Assembly (NCBI GenBank): GCA_012064385.1
Contig: QRDG01001850.1
Span: 803,841 to 867,840 of the forward strand
Direction of reading: 5' to 3'
DNA from: Puccinellia tenuiflora
Taxonomy: Eukaryota > Streptophyta > Magnoliopsida > Poales > Poaceae
Length of the DNA: 64,000 nucleotides
The notes under the pieces were generated by a model. That model did not search any database. It was not told the DNA's origin and saw only the letters and a program-made list of their open reading frames with translations. The stretch's first letter is position 1, and every line of letters starts with the position of its first letter. Both the position numbers and the translations under genes were made by a program. Below are positions 1 through 10,707 of this stretch, in pieces.

Positions 1-1131
1 GTGGCGCCTGCAAAGACCATCGTCGCCAAAAACGAGAGCGGCAAGGACGAGATGATGCCCAATCCCGAGTATGAGCGCTGGTGGACGCAGGACCAGCGTC
101 TCATCGGGCACCTTCTAGGCTCCATGGAGCCTGATATTGCCAACTAGCTCATCGGTTGTGCAACCGCTGCCACGTTATGGAAAGGCGTCCATGATCTCTA
201 CGGCGCGCAGAGTCGCGCCAATGTTCGCCACATACGCCGTCAGCTGGTCACCACCCGCAAGGAGGATCTTACCGCCTCCGCGTACATGCACAAGATGAAG
301 TCGTACGCTGATGCCATGGCAGCGGCCGGGGCTCCTATCAGCGATGACGAGCTCATTGACTACATTGTCATCGGGCTCGGCTCGAGCTACAACGCTGTCA
401 CTGCTCCCCTCTCTCGCGCCAACGACGTGCCACTCACCTACGCCACCTTCTACTCCGATATCCTCTCCTTCGAGTCCCTTCAAGCTCAGCAGGCGCATGT
501 TGAGGGCTGGTCATCGTCGGTGAACGCGGCCACACGCCCTAACCCCGTCTACCAAGGCGGTGGATCCGCCTACCGTCCTAACGGTAGTGATGCCCCACAC
601 GGACAGCCCCGCAATAGTGGGAACGACGGCTATGACGGCCACAATGGTGGCTGGAACGGCCGCAATGACGTTGGCTACGGCCGCAACGATGGAGGTCGCA
701 ATGGTGGCAGCAATGGAGGCCGTAATGGTGGCTGGAACGATGACGGCCGCAATGGCAGCAATGGTCGCAATGGCGGCGGAAACGGTGGCCAACGCCGCTG
801 GAGACCACGCTGCCAGCTCTGCAGCAACTGGGGCCACATGGCCAAGGACTGCCGCAACCGCTTCGACACCAACTATCAGCCGCCACAGCAGCGTGGCGGC
901 AACGCTGCCATGACAAACAACAACAACAACCCCTGGATCATGGATTCAGGGACGACCGATCATCTGACAAACGAGTTGGCGCGTCTTCAGGCCTACGAGC
1001 GCTATGGGGGAAAGGATCAGGTGCAGGTGGCTAATGGTGCAGGTCTGTCAATTTCGCATATTGGTTATTCTCTTTTAACTGGTTCATCACTTCATCTCAA
1101 AATATACTACATGTACCTGATGCTCGTCTAA
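1..1131 (+). pseudogene. Copia Gag, partial (UBN2-type gag plus zinc knuckle)
   Basis: Frame 1 reads as Copia Gag from the first base. An in-frame TAG at 145-147 interrupts it, after which the same frame continues into a typical gag core. A Gly/Asn/Arg-rich linker (about 540-800) leads to a CCHC zinc knuckle (C-x2-C-x4-H-x4-C, CQLCSNWGHMAKDC) near 810-855, which packages element RNA. A protease-like DSGTTDHLT motif follows at about 945-970. The frame ends at 1131 because one A appears to be missing from the A-run near 1100: adding a base restores the expected ILHVPDARLSLLSV continuation in the next frame. Product would be non-functional. Confidence 0.9.
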
Positions 1132-4100
1132 GCCTTCTTTCCGTTTATCGTCTTGTTTGTGACAATCATGTATTTGTTGAGTTTCACCGTGATTTTTTCT
1201 GTGTCAAGGACAAAGTCATGAGGAAGGTCCTGCTCCTCGATAGAAGTGAAGGTGGCCTGTATCCCATCCCGTTTGCCAGAGCGTCGTCTTCATCCAATCA
1301 TGTGTCGGGCGGTGCTACCTCTCAGCAGTGGCACCAACGTCTTGGTCATCCATCAAATAATATAGTTCAAACCATTGTTAGGTCCAATGAGCTTTCGTGT
1401 TCTCCGTCAAACAATAATACTTTAGTGTGTGATGCTTGTCAACGTGCTAAAAGTCATCAGTTACCTTATTCTTCATCTCTCTGTGTTTCCACTGTACCTC
1501 TTGAATTGATTCACTCCGATGTTTGGGGTCCTGCTACAGTTTCTTCTGGGGGGTACAAGTATTATGTTAGCTTTGTGGATGAGTACTCTCGTTTTTGCTG
1601 GATCTATCTCCTCAAACACAAATCTGATGTCGAACACGTCTTTTATGCGTTTCAGACCCATGTTGAGCGCCTTTTGAACTCCAAAATCAAGGCGGTTCAG
1701 TCCGATTGGGGTGGGGAGTATCACCGTCTTCACCGATATTTTGAGCGCACAGGCATAGTTCATCGTGTCTCCTGCCCACATACCTCTCAACAAAACGGTA
1801 TTGCCGAGTGTAAGCACCGGCATTTGGTCGAAACTGGACTTGCTCTTCTTGCACACTCGCAGCTGCCCCTGCGATATTGGGATGAGGCCTTTCTTACTGC
1901 GTGTTACCTTATTAACCGTATGCCCTCTCCTGTCATTAACAAAGAGACACCTCTATATAGGCTTCTGCATATTCAGCCAAATTATTCTTTTCTTCGCATC
2001 TTTGGATGCGCCTGTTGGCCTAGTCTTCGAAAATATAATACCCACAAATTAGAATTCCGCTCTAAGATGTGTGTGTTTCTGGGGTATAGCCCTATGCACA
2101 AGGGGTACAAGTGTCTTGATAGATCCACGGGGAGGATTTACATCTCTCGTGATGTCGTGTTCGATGAGGCTGTTTTTCCGTTTGCAACTCCCGGCGTGTC
2201 AGTCGATGTGTCCACACTTGAACAATCCATCCGTTTCCCTTCCGATGAACCAGTTACTAGTGAACCTGTGCGAAATTATGATCAGTCCTATTTGTCTACT
2301 GATCCACCTGTACAAGGTGATGTTGTCTCTTCACAGGTTCCAGCATTGGCTCCTGAGCAGACGATCGGCGCCGGACCGATCGACGTGCATGGCGATGCCA
2401 TGCAGGGCACGTCGCCTGCCCCGGGTGCTACTCCGATCGACGTGCATGGCGATGCCATGCAGGGTACGTCGCTCACTCCGGATGTGGCCCATAGACTGTC
2501 GGCTTCGCCTTCTTCTGGTCGGCCCACGTCGCCTTCTGTCGTTCCTTCGGCCGCGACGTCCTAGGCTGACCCACCTGCTGCCCCGACACAACACGCGATG
2601 GTCACACGACAACATGATCAGACTAGGCGGGAGAAGACATACACGGATGGCACTGTTCGATATGACTCCCGTCGCCGTGTGTTCTTTGCTGCTCCATCAT
2701 CTCATCGAGAGGCGCTTCTTGAACCGGCGTGGCATTCTGCTATGTCGGATGAGTTTGCTGCCCTGCAGCAGACTGGCACGTGGGTGCTGGTTCCTCGACC
2801 ACCTGGTGTCAATATCGTTGGAAGCAAATGGATCTTCAAGACCAAGCATCATCCTGATGGGTCCATTGACAAGCATAAGGCTAGACTCGTCGCCCGTGGA
2901 TTCACGCAACAGTATGGGATAGATTATGGTGATACCTTCAGTCCGGTTGTGAAGCCAGCCACAGTTCGTCTTGTTCTATCCTTGGCAGTCTCATGTGGCT
3001 GGGCTCTTCGGCAGATTGACGTCAGTAATGCTTTCTTGCATGGTTTCTTGTCTGGGGATGTCTACATGCAGCAACCCCCCGGCTTTGAGGATGCTCGGTA
3101 TCCGTCTCATGTTTGCAAGCTGCAGCGATCGATTTATGGATTGAAATAATCTCCACGTGCGTGGTATGCACAACTGAGTCAGCTCCTTTATCGACTTGGT
3201 TTTGTCTCCTCTAAGGGTGATACGTCACTTTTCATCTACTCGCAAGCTGGTGTGCAGTTCTTCATGCTGGTATATGTAGATGATATTGTCATTGCTGGTT
3301 CTACTCCGGAGGCTGTTGACATTTTGGTTCGCACATTGTCTGCCAGTTTTCCAATCAAGGACTTGGGGCGGCTTGAATACTTTCTTGGACTGGAGGCAAC
3401 ATACAATTCAGGGGGGCTGACGTTGACTCAGCGAAAGTATGCACTTGATCTCCTTCATCGAGTCAACATGGAGAATTGTAATTCTGCCACTACACCTCTT
3501 GCAGTTTCCGAAATCCTGGCTAGAGACTCAGGCACCCCTCTTAGTTCAGATGATGCACATAGATATCGCAGTGTAGTTGGTGGACTGCAATATTTGACAC
3601 TCACGCGCCCGGATATTTCCTTTGCAGTAAACAAGGTTTGCCAGTTCCTGTCACAGCCAACTGATGTTCATTGGGAGTCCGTCAAGCGAATTCTCCGCTA
3701 TATCAAAGGAACGATGGAGACTGGGTTACGATTTCGCAAGTCATCATCGACTGTCATCAGTATCTTTACTGACGCTGATTGGGCAGGGGACGTGGACGAT
3801 AGGCGGTCTACGAGTGGGTTTGCTGTATTCGTCGGTCCGAATCTTATTTCATGGAGTTCGAAGAAGCAACCCACGGTTTCGAGGTCAAGTACCGAGGCAG
3901 AATATAAAGCCTTGGCTAACGGAGCTGCTGAAGGTATATGGGTAGACTCTCTACTCAAGGAGCTTGGTGTGGCTCGGCAGCGTACCCCCATTTTGTGGTG
4001 TGATAATCTTGGGGCTACTTACCTGACAGCAAATCCAGTCTTCCATGCTCGAATGAAACACATTGAGATTGATTTTCATTTTGTGCGAGAACGAGTAGCT

Positions 4101-4220
4101 ACTGGTGACTTGGATGTCAGGTTCATATCCACGCATGACCAACTGGCTGATGTATTTACCAAGCCAGCTACACGACAGATGTTAGTTAGATTTAAGTCCA
4201 ATCTCAACCTTGTTTTGTAA
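1132..4220 (+). pseudogene. Copia Pol: integrase, reverse transcriptase, RNase H
   Basis: After the gag-end frameshift, frame 3 reads through integrase, RT and RNase H. The GAG-pre-integrase region (WHQRLGHPS) and the HHCC finger (CDACQRAKSHQLP) lie at about 1330-1460. The integrase catalytic core includes IHSDVWGP and a QNGIAE glutamate box at about 1790. RT starts near 2700 (KTKHHPDGSIDKHKARLVARG) and has the catalytic YVDD near 3270. RNase H includes TDADWAGD and SSTEAEYKAL near 3770-3910. The frame is interrupted by TAG at 2562-2564 and TAA at 3147-3149, while the sequence on each side stays in the same frame, so these are nonsense substitutions rather than structural changes. Confidence 0.93.
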
Positions 4221-4225
4221 CGGTT

Positions 4226-4240
4226 TAGATTGAGGGGGAG
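4226..4240 (+). other. Copia polypurine tract
   Basis: TAGATTGAGGGGGAG lies directly before the TGTTAGAATT start of the LTR. This is the normal position and form of the plus-strand priming site of a Copia element. Confidence 0.85.
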
Positions 4241-4493
4241 TGTTAGAATTGTATTAGGACTCTTCCCTAATGTCGTGTAACACAGTATACGATCAGTATA
4301 CGTATGTAACCTGTAATATGTCATGCATATATAAGTGGATCAAGTGCTGGGCTTTAGACCCACGCACCAAACCCTAAACTCTCTTTTCAGTCTCGTTGTA
4401 CCCGTTGTATACCATATATAAAGAGAGGAGGCCCGCCAGTATGAGGCACGGCACTACCCTACCCAAACTACTCTACCCTACATTGTTTTCACA
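4241..4493 (+). repeat. Copia 3' LTR, about 253 bp
   Basis: Begins TGTTAGAATT right after the polypurine tract. It ends either at TTTTCACA (4493, preferred) or at CTACCCTACA (4482). TATATAAG (4328-4335) and TATATAAAG (4415-4423) are candidate TATA boxes. The 5' LTR is outside the window, so the end and the TSD cannot be confirmed. Confidence 0.75.
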
Positions 4494-4496
4494 GGT

Positions 4497-4725
4497 CAGC
4501 CAGCTTCTCTGAACTATGGAGGCACTTTGCACTACTACTCCTATTTATAGCAAGAGCAAATGGAAACTGTGCGGGATTTGATCTTGTACGGCAGCCATAC
4601 ACACCTTGATCATGTTGTGTACTCGCCATATGAAGGCCACATGTCCGTCCATTTTGAATTGTACTGAACTGTACTGCCACTACTACGTTTGGTTGGTGAA
4701 CTTTCTGACAGGGATGATAGAGATT
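4497..4725 (+). repeat. Diverged direct repeat, copy 1
   Basis: Shares an ordered series of blocks with 6902-7125: GCCAGC..AGCTTCTCTGAA at the start, CGCCATAT..AAGGCC.CATGT in the middle, TTTGAATTGTACTG near the end, then TTTGGTTGGTGA and GTGACA.G.TGATAGA. Identity is broken by many indels. The source family is unknown. Confidence 0.6.
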
Positions 4726-6274
4726 ATAGAGGTACGTGTGTTCGAGGTAGTAGTATAACCGATAGTTTAAATTATCCTAAAATTATTCAGACATATTTGT
4801 TACATGGAAGAATAATTTGCATTATCTCTGGAAAGTAATTTGACAAACCACCTCATCTTAGGCTACACATTTGGAATTTCAAGTTATGTGAAAGTCCGGT
4901 ATCTTACTCCATGGAGCTTCAATGCATGACTCCCCATGTGGTCAAGTGGTCAACACCTTGTTTGTCCAAATCATATGATCTTTTTTTCAAATAAATCAGA
5001 AATTTTATGTCATGTCTGCACGCGACTAACATCGTGATTATGTTGGTGTGCTTAATTTATTCATGCTTCACGAACAATGAAAACATGTGTGTTCCTGGAT
5101 AGAAGAAATAATGGCGTCAAGACGTGCTAGGTTTTGTTGGGGAGTTGCACACCAGGACGACCAAGGATATGTATTGGCTTGGAGAATTTTAAAACTAATA
5201 GTTGTTCAATCTGTTAAATCAGGGTGGAGTGTGGAAATATTTTTTGCCTAGTAAATATCTCCATTCAGAAACACTATTACTGTCATAATGAAAATCTAGT
5301 GACTTCCCCTTTTAGAAAGGTCTTTTTGAGGACTAAAAATGTCTTCTTAAGCGAGGGTTTGTTCATAGTGGGGCACTAGCTCCGGATTTTGGGAATATTA
5401 TGGGCTCGGCGATATGCCACTAAGGCAGCAATATCGCTCGTTATACAACATATATTGTGCAAGGAAAGCATGCTACAGTTACCGGTGTCTTACCAAGATC
5501 TACACTCATATTAAATTTCAGCGTAAGTTAACAGGTGACAAATGGACATCATGTGTTCATCCAGTTAAGATATGTTGGAGTTCAATCACCCAAGGAATAT
5601 TTTTCTTGCTTGTTTACGCTTATGTTCTGGAAAACAATCCAGATAGCAGTGTTTAATTTACCCTCCATTAGCATATCAAATATTTTTAGGGACTGGTCAA
5701 TGGGGGCTAGGAAACAACTTTAAGACTTATATCCAGGTGGCAATAAGCGCTCTATATTGGTATTTAAAACTACTGCAACATTATTGTTTTAGCAATGCTA
5801 GAGCTTCAGCTATTTTTGCATTATATAGTCGAGGCTACACACTGAATTCATATGTGTCCTCGGTTTAGAGTACGGAATAAAGAGAACTTCTAGACTTTGG
5901 GTGCAACCACAACCACTAGGAGATGGTAGACTTTTTTTTACCGATCTGGCTGTCGATTTAGCAATAGCTTTAATGCGGCATATATAACTGGTGCGCGCAT
6001 GTAATCTTATTGCGTGATATAAAGCTTGGTTGCACCTTTTTTAGTACCTATTTCTGTACTCGACTATTAAACTTTGCAATAGAATGACTTTCTAGATCAG
6101 TCGATGCACATGCCAAGGGTATGACCTCCATTTTTGAACATTTTTTTTCCTTAGGGAGTACTTAATTATATGATAGAATCTATAGGTTTTTGTAAGACAA
6201 TGGGTGGAAGGAAAATTAGATTACACTTAGATCGAGAGGAGATACTGAAATACCACCTACATTGACTAAGATTT

Positions 6275-6310
6275 TGTGTGTGTGTGGGGGGGGGGGGGGG
6301 GGGGGGGGGG
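6275..6310 (+). repeat. GT microsatellite running into a 25-base poly-G tract
   Basis: A short (GT)n run ends at 6285 and is followed by 25 consecutive G from 6286 to 6310. The run length should be treated as uncertain because homopolymers of this size are unstable in sequencing and cloning. Confidence 0.9.
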
Positions 6311-6901
6311 TAGGCGATGATAAAATATTTAAGAAAAAATTGATAATATTCTGTAGTTGTTTTTCCTAGTTGCCTAATTGTAGTGGATATGGAATTATGT
6401 TTATGAGAGCTAATATTGACCACTTTCAGATTTTCAGCTAGAGGGTCGATCGTAGGGACTCCTGAAATCATTCTTGTGTTTTAATTATTTATAATAAAAG
6501 ACAGAAGATAACTGAATGTTGGAGTGAGCTAGACAAATTCATTTCAACATCTATACTTCCATGGGTGAAATGTTCAAGTTATTTTTAATAGGAGAACCCA
6601 AGTGGAAGCTCGTTCCCAGTTTGACGAAATGTCTAGAGTTACAAAACCAACGCATCAAACACATTTGGACAAGCTGGGTGTGGCATCCAAGCACTGTGGG
6701 ATGGTAATGTTGTTAAAAGCCTTTATGTTTGATTCTTCTAGTTATCCCCAAAGTGGATGGACTGGAATAAGAAAGCACAGCGGCTCCGAGACTAGAATGA
6801 TAAAGAGTGTGGTTTTGAGTTTGCGTAGCTCCATCTCCGATGCCTCCCATGTCTAGTCCTACAACGTCACCGAAAGATAATGACGACGAAATGAACCATT
6901 G

Positions 6902-7125
6902 GCCAGCAAGCTTCTCTGAAATGTCGAGGAAGTTGGCATCAGTTCTCCCTTTTATAGGACGAGCAATGAAATTGTACTCTGAAGTGTCGAGGAAGTTTTA
7001 CCCGCCATATTAAGGCCGCATGTTACCTGGTTTGTTTTTAAACAGAGTTCATTGACTTTGAATTGTACTGGACTCTACAAACACTACATTTGGTTGGTGA
7101 CTTTGTGACAAGGTTGATAGACAAC
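6902..7125 (+). repeat. Diverged direct repeat, copy 2
   Basis: Second copy of the segment at 4497-4725, same orientation, about 2.4 kb downstream. The CTCTGAA.TGTCGAGGAAGTT block occurs twice inside this copy (about 6913 and 6979), suggesting a further small internal duplication. Confidence 0.55.
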
Positions 7126-7815
7126 TACCAATAGGATGCAGATTTCTCTAAATGAATGGAATTCATCGACCTAATTCATGTTCGAAATCTTGGAATAAAA
7201 ATGTTTTTTTTCTTTCGGAAATGGGAATAGAGACCCAACCTCTGCATCGTGATGATACACACATCCTATTTCTATTGCAGAGTTTAAAGATTTCAAGTCT
7301 CACACAAATCATAGATCAGCCAAAGTGGGGGTAAATGAATCAACCAAAAGAAAACAGACAGAACAATACGACTAAATATGTGTAATTCTTTTAGCATGCT
7401 ACCAGCCATCGTGGTTAAACAAAACCCAAATCATGAGGGTACTATCTAGCGGATGGTGTCTATCCTCGTTGATCGACATTTGCGAAGACAATATGCAACA
7501 TCTGTTGGTGAGGCAAACTCTTATTTTGAAAGGAGGGTTATCATGCACAACATGGTCATCAAAAGTGAGTGAGATGTGAAGATGATGTTCAATTAGTCAT
7601 TTAACTATCAGGACCCTCTTGCCGAGCCACATCAAGACGTGCCGGCTGCCGGCCGAGTTTGCTAATTTTCTTACCATGCATCTACAAATTTTGATGAACA
7701 CAACTCGCGATGAACTAAAAAATGATCTAGCTGCGCACTTGTGGTCGCTCAGAGCACACGAGTAGTTTGAGTCTTACGTGTTGTGTTCTTGAACTTGCTG
7801 AATTTGAATTTGTAT

Positions 7816-8205
7816 TTTTTTAGATAAAAGGCTTTAAGGCACTGCTTTAAATTAATAAAGCCCACCCAGATCCGCCACAATACGAATTACAACACGTTGG
7901 GCATACAGCTTAGCCTAAGGCCATATGAAGAGCATAGACAGTCTCGAGGCCGGCCTCCCCCAACACGCCGGAAAAACAAACGGACATAATGCAAGCTACA
8001 GAGGATCACTTCTTGCCGCGAGAGAAGTGTAGATGGCCTTCAACTCGCCCGCCATCGCCTGTAGCGCCTCCTGCTCCCGCTCCTTTGAGAGGCTTGTCCA
8101 GAACTGTAGGAACATAAGAATTTTGAAGATCAGTTCCGCCGGGTGCTGAAGCACTTTCTTCTCAATGGTTAGTTTATTTCTAATTAGCCAGAGGGCCTAG
8201 AAAAG
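7816..8205 (-). mobile_element. LINE 3'-terminal fragment
   Basis: Read on the minus strand, about 8200-8005 encodes the C-terminal end of a plant LINE ORF2 (ALWLIRNKLTIEKK, then a helix rich in Glu, Ala and Lys) ending in a stop. A short 3' UTR and an A tail follow, seen as TTTTTTT at 7814-7820 on the plus strand. The element is strongly 5'-truncated. I could not find a convincing target-site duplication around it, so the right limit is approximate. Confidence 0.75.
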
Positions 8206-8404
8206 CAATGACACAAGGATCCAACACAGCCTACGGCGTTGGCCAAGCACAAGGATCCAACTTGTATTATTGTAACAACTTGAATTATTATTAGACTATA
8301 TGCGGTATTAGCCCCACCAAATTGTTTGATGAGAGATGAAGTGTCAACTGGTTCACCAACGCTATTATTCCGGGAAATATTGATCCTTGCATCAAGGTGC
8401 TAGA
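8206..8404. other. Unassigned spacer
   Basis: A 14-base string CACAAGGATCCAAC occurs twice within 40 bases (about 8213 and 8250), a local duplication. Nothing else is recognisable. Confidence 0.4.
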
Positions 8405-8548
8405 CATAGGCGGACCTAGCATCCCCCGCCCGGGCTTGCCGACGGCGCACACCTTGTATTTTAATATTTTCTATAGCGATTTTTTCCAAAAATTTGACAT
8501 CTTAAGCTAGTCTGCCCAGGCTTCTGGAAGTTTCTGTGTCCGCCATTG
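8405..8548. mobile_element. hAT-like MITE, 144 bp
   Basis: The termini are CATAGGCGGAC on the left and, as reverse complement, CAATGGCGGAC on the right (9 of 11 matching). The element is bounded on both sides by the 8-bp direct repeat GTGCTAGA (8397-8404 and 8549-8556). An 8-bp duplication and CA-starting inverted termini fit the hAT superfamily. There is no coding capacity, so it would depend on a hAT transposase elsewhere. Confidence 0.7.
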
Positions 8549-8556
8549 GTGCTAGA

Positions 8557-9011
8557 GCTTGTCTGGTTAACATGATTTAGGTAGAAAAGATAAAAAGTGG
8601 ATAGGGTGGGCCGTTTCGGCGTGCTATTGGAAACACCACACATGGGTCCGACATCCCAAAACGGACACAATTTTGGGGTCTACAGTACCTCCTTGTATTA
8701 TGCCTAACATTGGCTATGCTTTTGGACGCACACGTGGCCAAGCCATAGCCGCTCGATGCCCATCCATAAGGCGGTGAGCCAAATCCTAATCCATCTTACT
8801 CCTGCCGACCAGCCGCGATTCCCATTCGCTTCATCCCAGTATGAACAGAATTGTGTTCTTCTTCGTTCGAGGGGAATAACAGAATTGTGTTCTAGGTATA
8901 ATAACAAAAGAAAGAGAAATCTCATCCCAAAGAAAAGAAGATGAGAGAAATCTATGGACGGAATCGACCCAGATTGTCAACAGAATATGCTTGTTCTCCA
9001 CGCGACAAGAG
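8557..9011. other. 5' flank of the ITPK gene
   Basis: No gene or repeat recognised. It lies immediately upstream of the ITPK TATA box and probably contains its promoter. A tandem-like AACAGAATTGTGTTCT motif occurs twice near 8846-8894. Confidence 0.45.
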
Positions 9012-9017
9012 TATAAA
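9012..9017 (+). promoter_or_regulatory. TATA box of ITPK
   Basis: TATAAA (within GTATAAATTC) lies 118 bp upstream of the first in-frame ATG. This would place transcription start near 9040-9045 and give a 5' leader of roughly 85-90 bases. Judged from position and motif only. Confidence 0.6.
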
Positions 9018-9129
9018 TTCATGGCGGACGACACATCACAGTCACACACAGGTAACAGGTCACAGGGTCGATCCTGAGTGACACGCACCCAGCAGAGCAG
9101 GGCAGAGAAAGAGAAGCTCGGTCGTGATC

Positions 9130-10110
9130 ATGGGCATGGCCGCCGGGGAGCAGTCGCCGGCACCAGCGCCTCCGCTCACCCACACCATCGGGTACGCGCT
9201 GCAGCCGAAGAAGCTGGCCACCCTCATGCGGCCGTCCCTGGTCGCCCTGGCAGCGGAGCGCGGGATGCGCCTGGTCGCCGTCGACGTCTCCCGCCCCCTC
9301 GCCGAGCAGGGCCCCTTCCACCTCATCGTCCACAAGCTCTACGACGACGCCTGGCGCGCGCAGCTAGAGGCCTTCTCCGCCCTCCACCCCTCCGTCCCCG
9401 TCGTCGACCCTCCCGCCGCCGTCAGCCGCCTCCTCGACCGCGCCTCCATGCTCGGCGTCGTCTCCGAGCTCAACGCCACCGCCCGCGGCGGCGTGGGCTC
9501 CCTCGGCGCGCCCCTCCAGGTCGCCATCCACGAGGCCGCGGATCTCGCCGATCCAGATCTGGTGGGCGCGCTCCGGTTCCCGCTCATCGCCAAGCCGCTC
9601 GACGTGGACGGCAGCGCCGGCTCCCACGACATGTCCCTCGTGTACCGTCGCGACGGGCTCGCCGCCCTCCGCCCGCCGCTCGTGCTCCAGGAGTTCGTCA
9701 ACCACGGCGGCGTGCTGTTCAAGGTGTACGTGGTCGGCGGGCACGCCACCTGCGTGCGGCGCCGGAGCCTGCCGGACGTGCCGGCGGAGCGGCTGCTGGA
9801 CCTCGACGCCGACGCCTCGGTGCCCTTCGCCAACGTGTCCAGCCTCACGACGGTGCACGCCGACACGGACGATGACGTGGGCGACGACGCCGAGATGCCG
9901 CCGCCCGGGTTCGTCGACGAGGTCGCGCGCGGGCTCCGGCAGGCGCTCGGGCTGCACCTGTTCAACTTCGACATGATCCGCGGGAGGAAGGCCGGCGGGC
10001 AGTACTTCATCATCGACATCAACTACTTCCCAGGGTTCGAGAAGCTGCCCGGGTACGAGGTGGCGCTCACGGATTTCTTCGACGGGATGATTCGTTCCGC
10101 TGAAGCCTGA
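9130..10110 (+). CDS. ITPK: Inositol-tetrakisphosphate 1-kinase (inositol 1,3,4-trisphosphate 5/6-kinase family)
   Basis: Intronless 326-residue protein of the ATP-grasp fold. Known family members phosphorylate inositol phosphates at the 1, 5 or 6 position in the cytosolic route to phytate and inositol pyrophosphates. The N-terminal IGYALQPKK (residues 20-28), HKLYDDAWRAQ (68-78), LQEFVNHGGVLFKVYVVGG (about 187-205) and C-terminal DINYFPGFEKLPGYE (about 296-310) are hallmark motifs. The last holds the metal-binding Asp and Asn. The length matches the family (about 310-350). ATG at 9130 is preferred, with ATG at 9136 only two codons on in a better GGCATGGCC context. Codon use is very GC-rich at third positions, as in many intronless grass genes. 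A truncated second copy lies at 13164-13991. The frame is intact and the gene is probably functional; the exact ITPK paralogue is not assigned. Confidence 0.93.
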   Translation: MGMAAGEQSPAPAPPLTHTIGYALQPKKLATLMRPSLVALAAERGMRLVAVDVSRPLAEQGPFHLIVHKLYDDAWRAQLEAFSALHPSVPVVDPPAAVSRLLDRASMLGVVSELNATARGGVGSLGAPLQVAIHEAADLADPDLVGALRFPLIAKPLDVDGSAGSHDMSLVYRRDGLAALRPPLVLQEFVNHGGVLFKVYVVGGHATCVRRRSLPDVPAERLLDLDADASVPFANVSSLTTVHADTDDDVGDDAEMPPPGFVDEVARGLRQALGLHLFNFDMIRGRKAGGQYFIIDINYFPGFEKLPGYEVALTDFFDGMIRSAEA

Positions 10111-10707
10111 GACATGTTCCGGTTCTGGCAAGGCCAAAGTCTCCAACTTTCTCTGACCAGGGCCGTTTCATATCCTGCGATGTTTCTCTAGAACTGATTG
10201 ATTTTCTACTCTAAATAATGAAATTTGATGGTGACACCCCCAACAACATCCTCAGGGTCTCCGTGAACATCTTAGTTCCTGACCATGCAATGCAAATTAT
10301 GCAAATTGTACCAACTCAAAAATAAATAAAATCTTTCTGCTTGATGTCTCAAAATGACAGAACTACTATCGGAAAGGAATTAGGACTCTTTTGAATGATT
10401 TGACCCGAGTGGCAACTAGCAGTCTAGTAGCAGACTCTTTTTTAAACTTACATCCTGAAAGGTGCATCAAATTTTATAAAATAAGCGGCCTAGACTACCG
10501 GTATAAACTTACATCCTGAAAGGAGATTTTTGTTTTGTTGGTAAACAAGAATCTTCCATCCAATTTCGACAAGCTTTCAGAGATTTGATTATGCAATTTT
10601 AGAAAAATCAAACCAAGTTGAACAAAATCCTAAATGACTGAGATTTGTAGTACAGTAATCCACGTGCTCGAGTTGGTGTTCGATGTCATCCAATGCTACC
10701 ATGGCGG
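9283..10707 (+). repeat. ITPK segmental duplication, copy 1
   Basis: This stretch, from inside the ITPK coding region to 597 bp past its stop, is repeated at 13164-14660. Shared downstream sequence includes the AGTTCCTGACCATGCAATGC block, GCAGTCTAGTAGCAGACTC and CCACGTGCTCGAGT. It ends abruptly at 10707, where the CACTA element begins. Confidence 0.9.
10111..10707. other. ITPK 3' flank
   Basis: Contains the 3' UTR. AAATAATGAAA near 10215 is a plausible variant polyadenylation signal. No other gene is seen. TACATCCTGAAAGG occurs twice (about 10449 and 10510). Confidence 0.6.

Larger units (their letters stand above)
1..4493 (+). mobile_element. Ty1/Copia LTR retrotransposon, 3' portion, decayed
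   Basis: The window opens inside gag. The order gag, integrase, reverse transcriptase, RNase H, polypurine tract, LTR on the plus strand is the Copia order. The 5' LTR, primer-binding site and gag start lie outside the window. Coding capacity is lost through one in-frame stop in gag, a frameshift near 1100 and two in-frame stops in pol. I could not assign a named family. Confidence 0.95.
4494..7815. other. Unassigned intergenic DNA without a credible gene
   Basis: I see no coding region, no conserved domain and no clear transposon termini here. Open frames are short and random in composition. Two degenerate copies of one segment (4497-4725 and 6902-7125) and a GT/poly-G tract (6275-6310) are listed separately. 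Confidence 0.6.

Noticed and set aside
511..916. Long minus-strand and alternate-frame open frames opposite the Copia gag linker
   Set aside because: They mirror the Gly/Asn/Arg-rich repeat codons of gag and have only low-complexity Ala/Cys/His composition.
7801..8300. Target-site duplication for the LINE fragment at 7816
   Set aside because: Only weak AT-rich similarity between TTGAATTTGTATT on the left and TTGTATTATTG or TTGAATTATTATT on the right; below what can be called.
9339..10146. Two long minus-strand open frames opposite ITPK
   Set aside because: Caused by the high third-position GC of ITPK. The same shadows reappear opposite the pseudogene copy.
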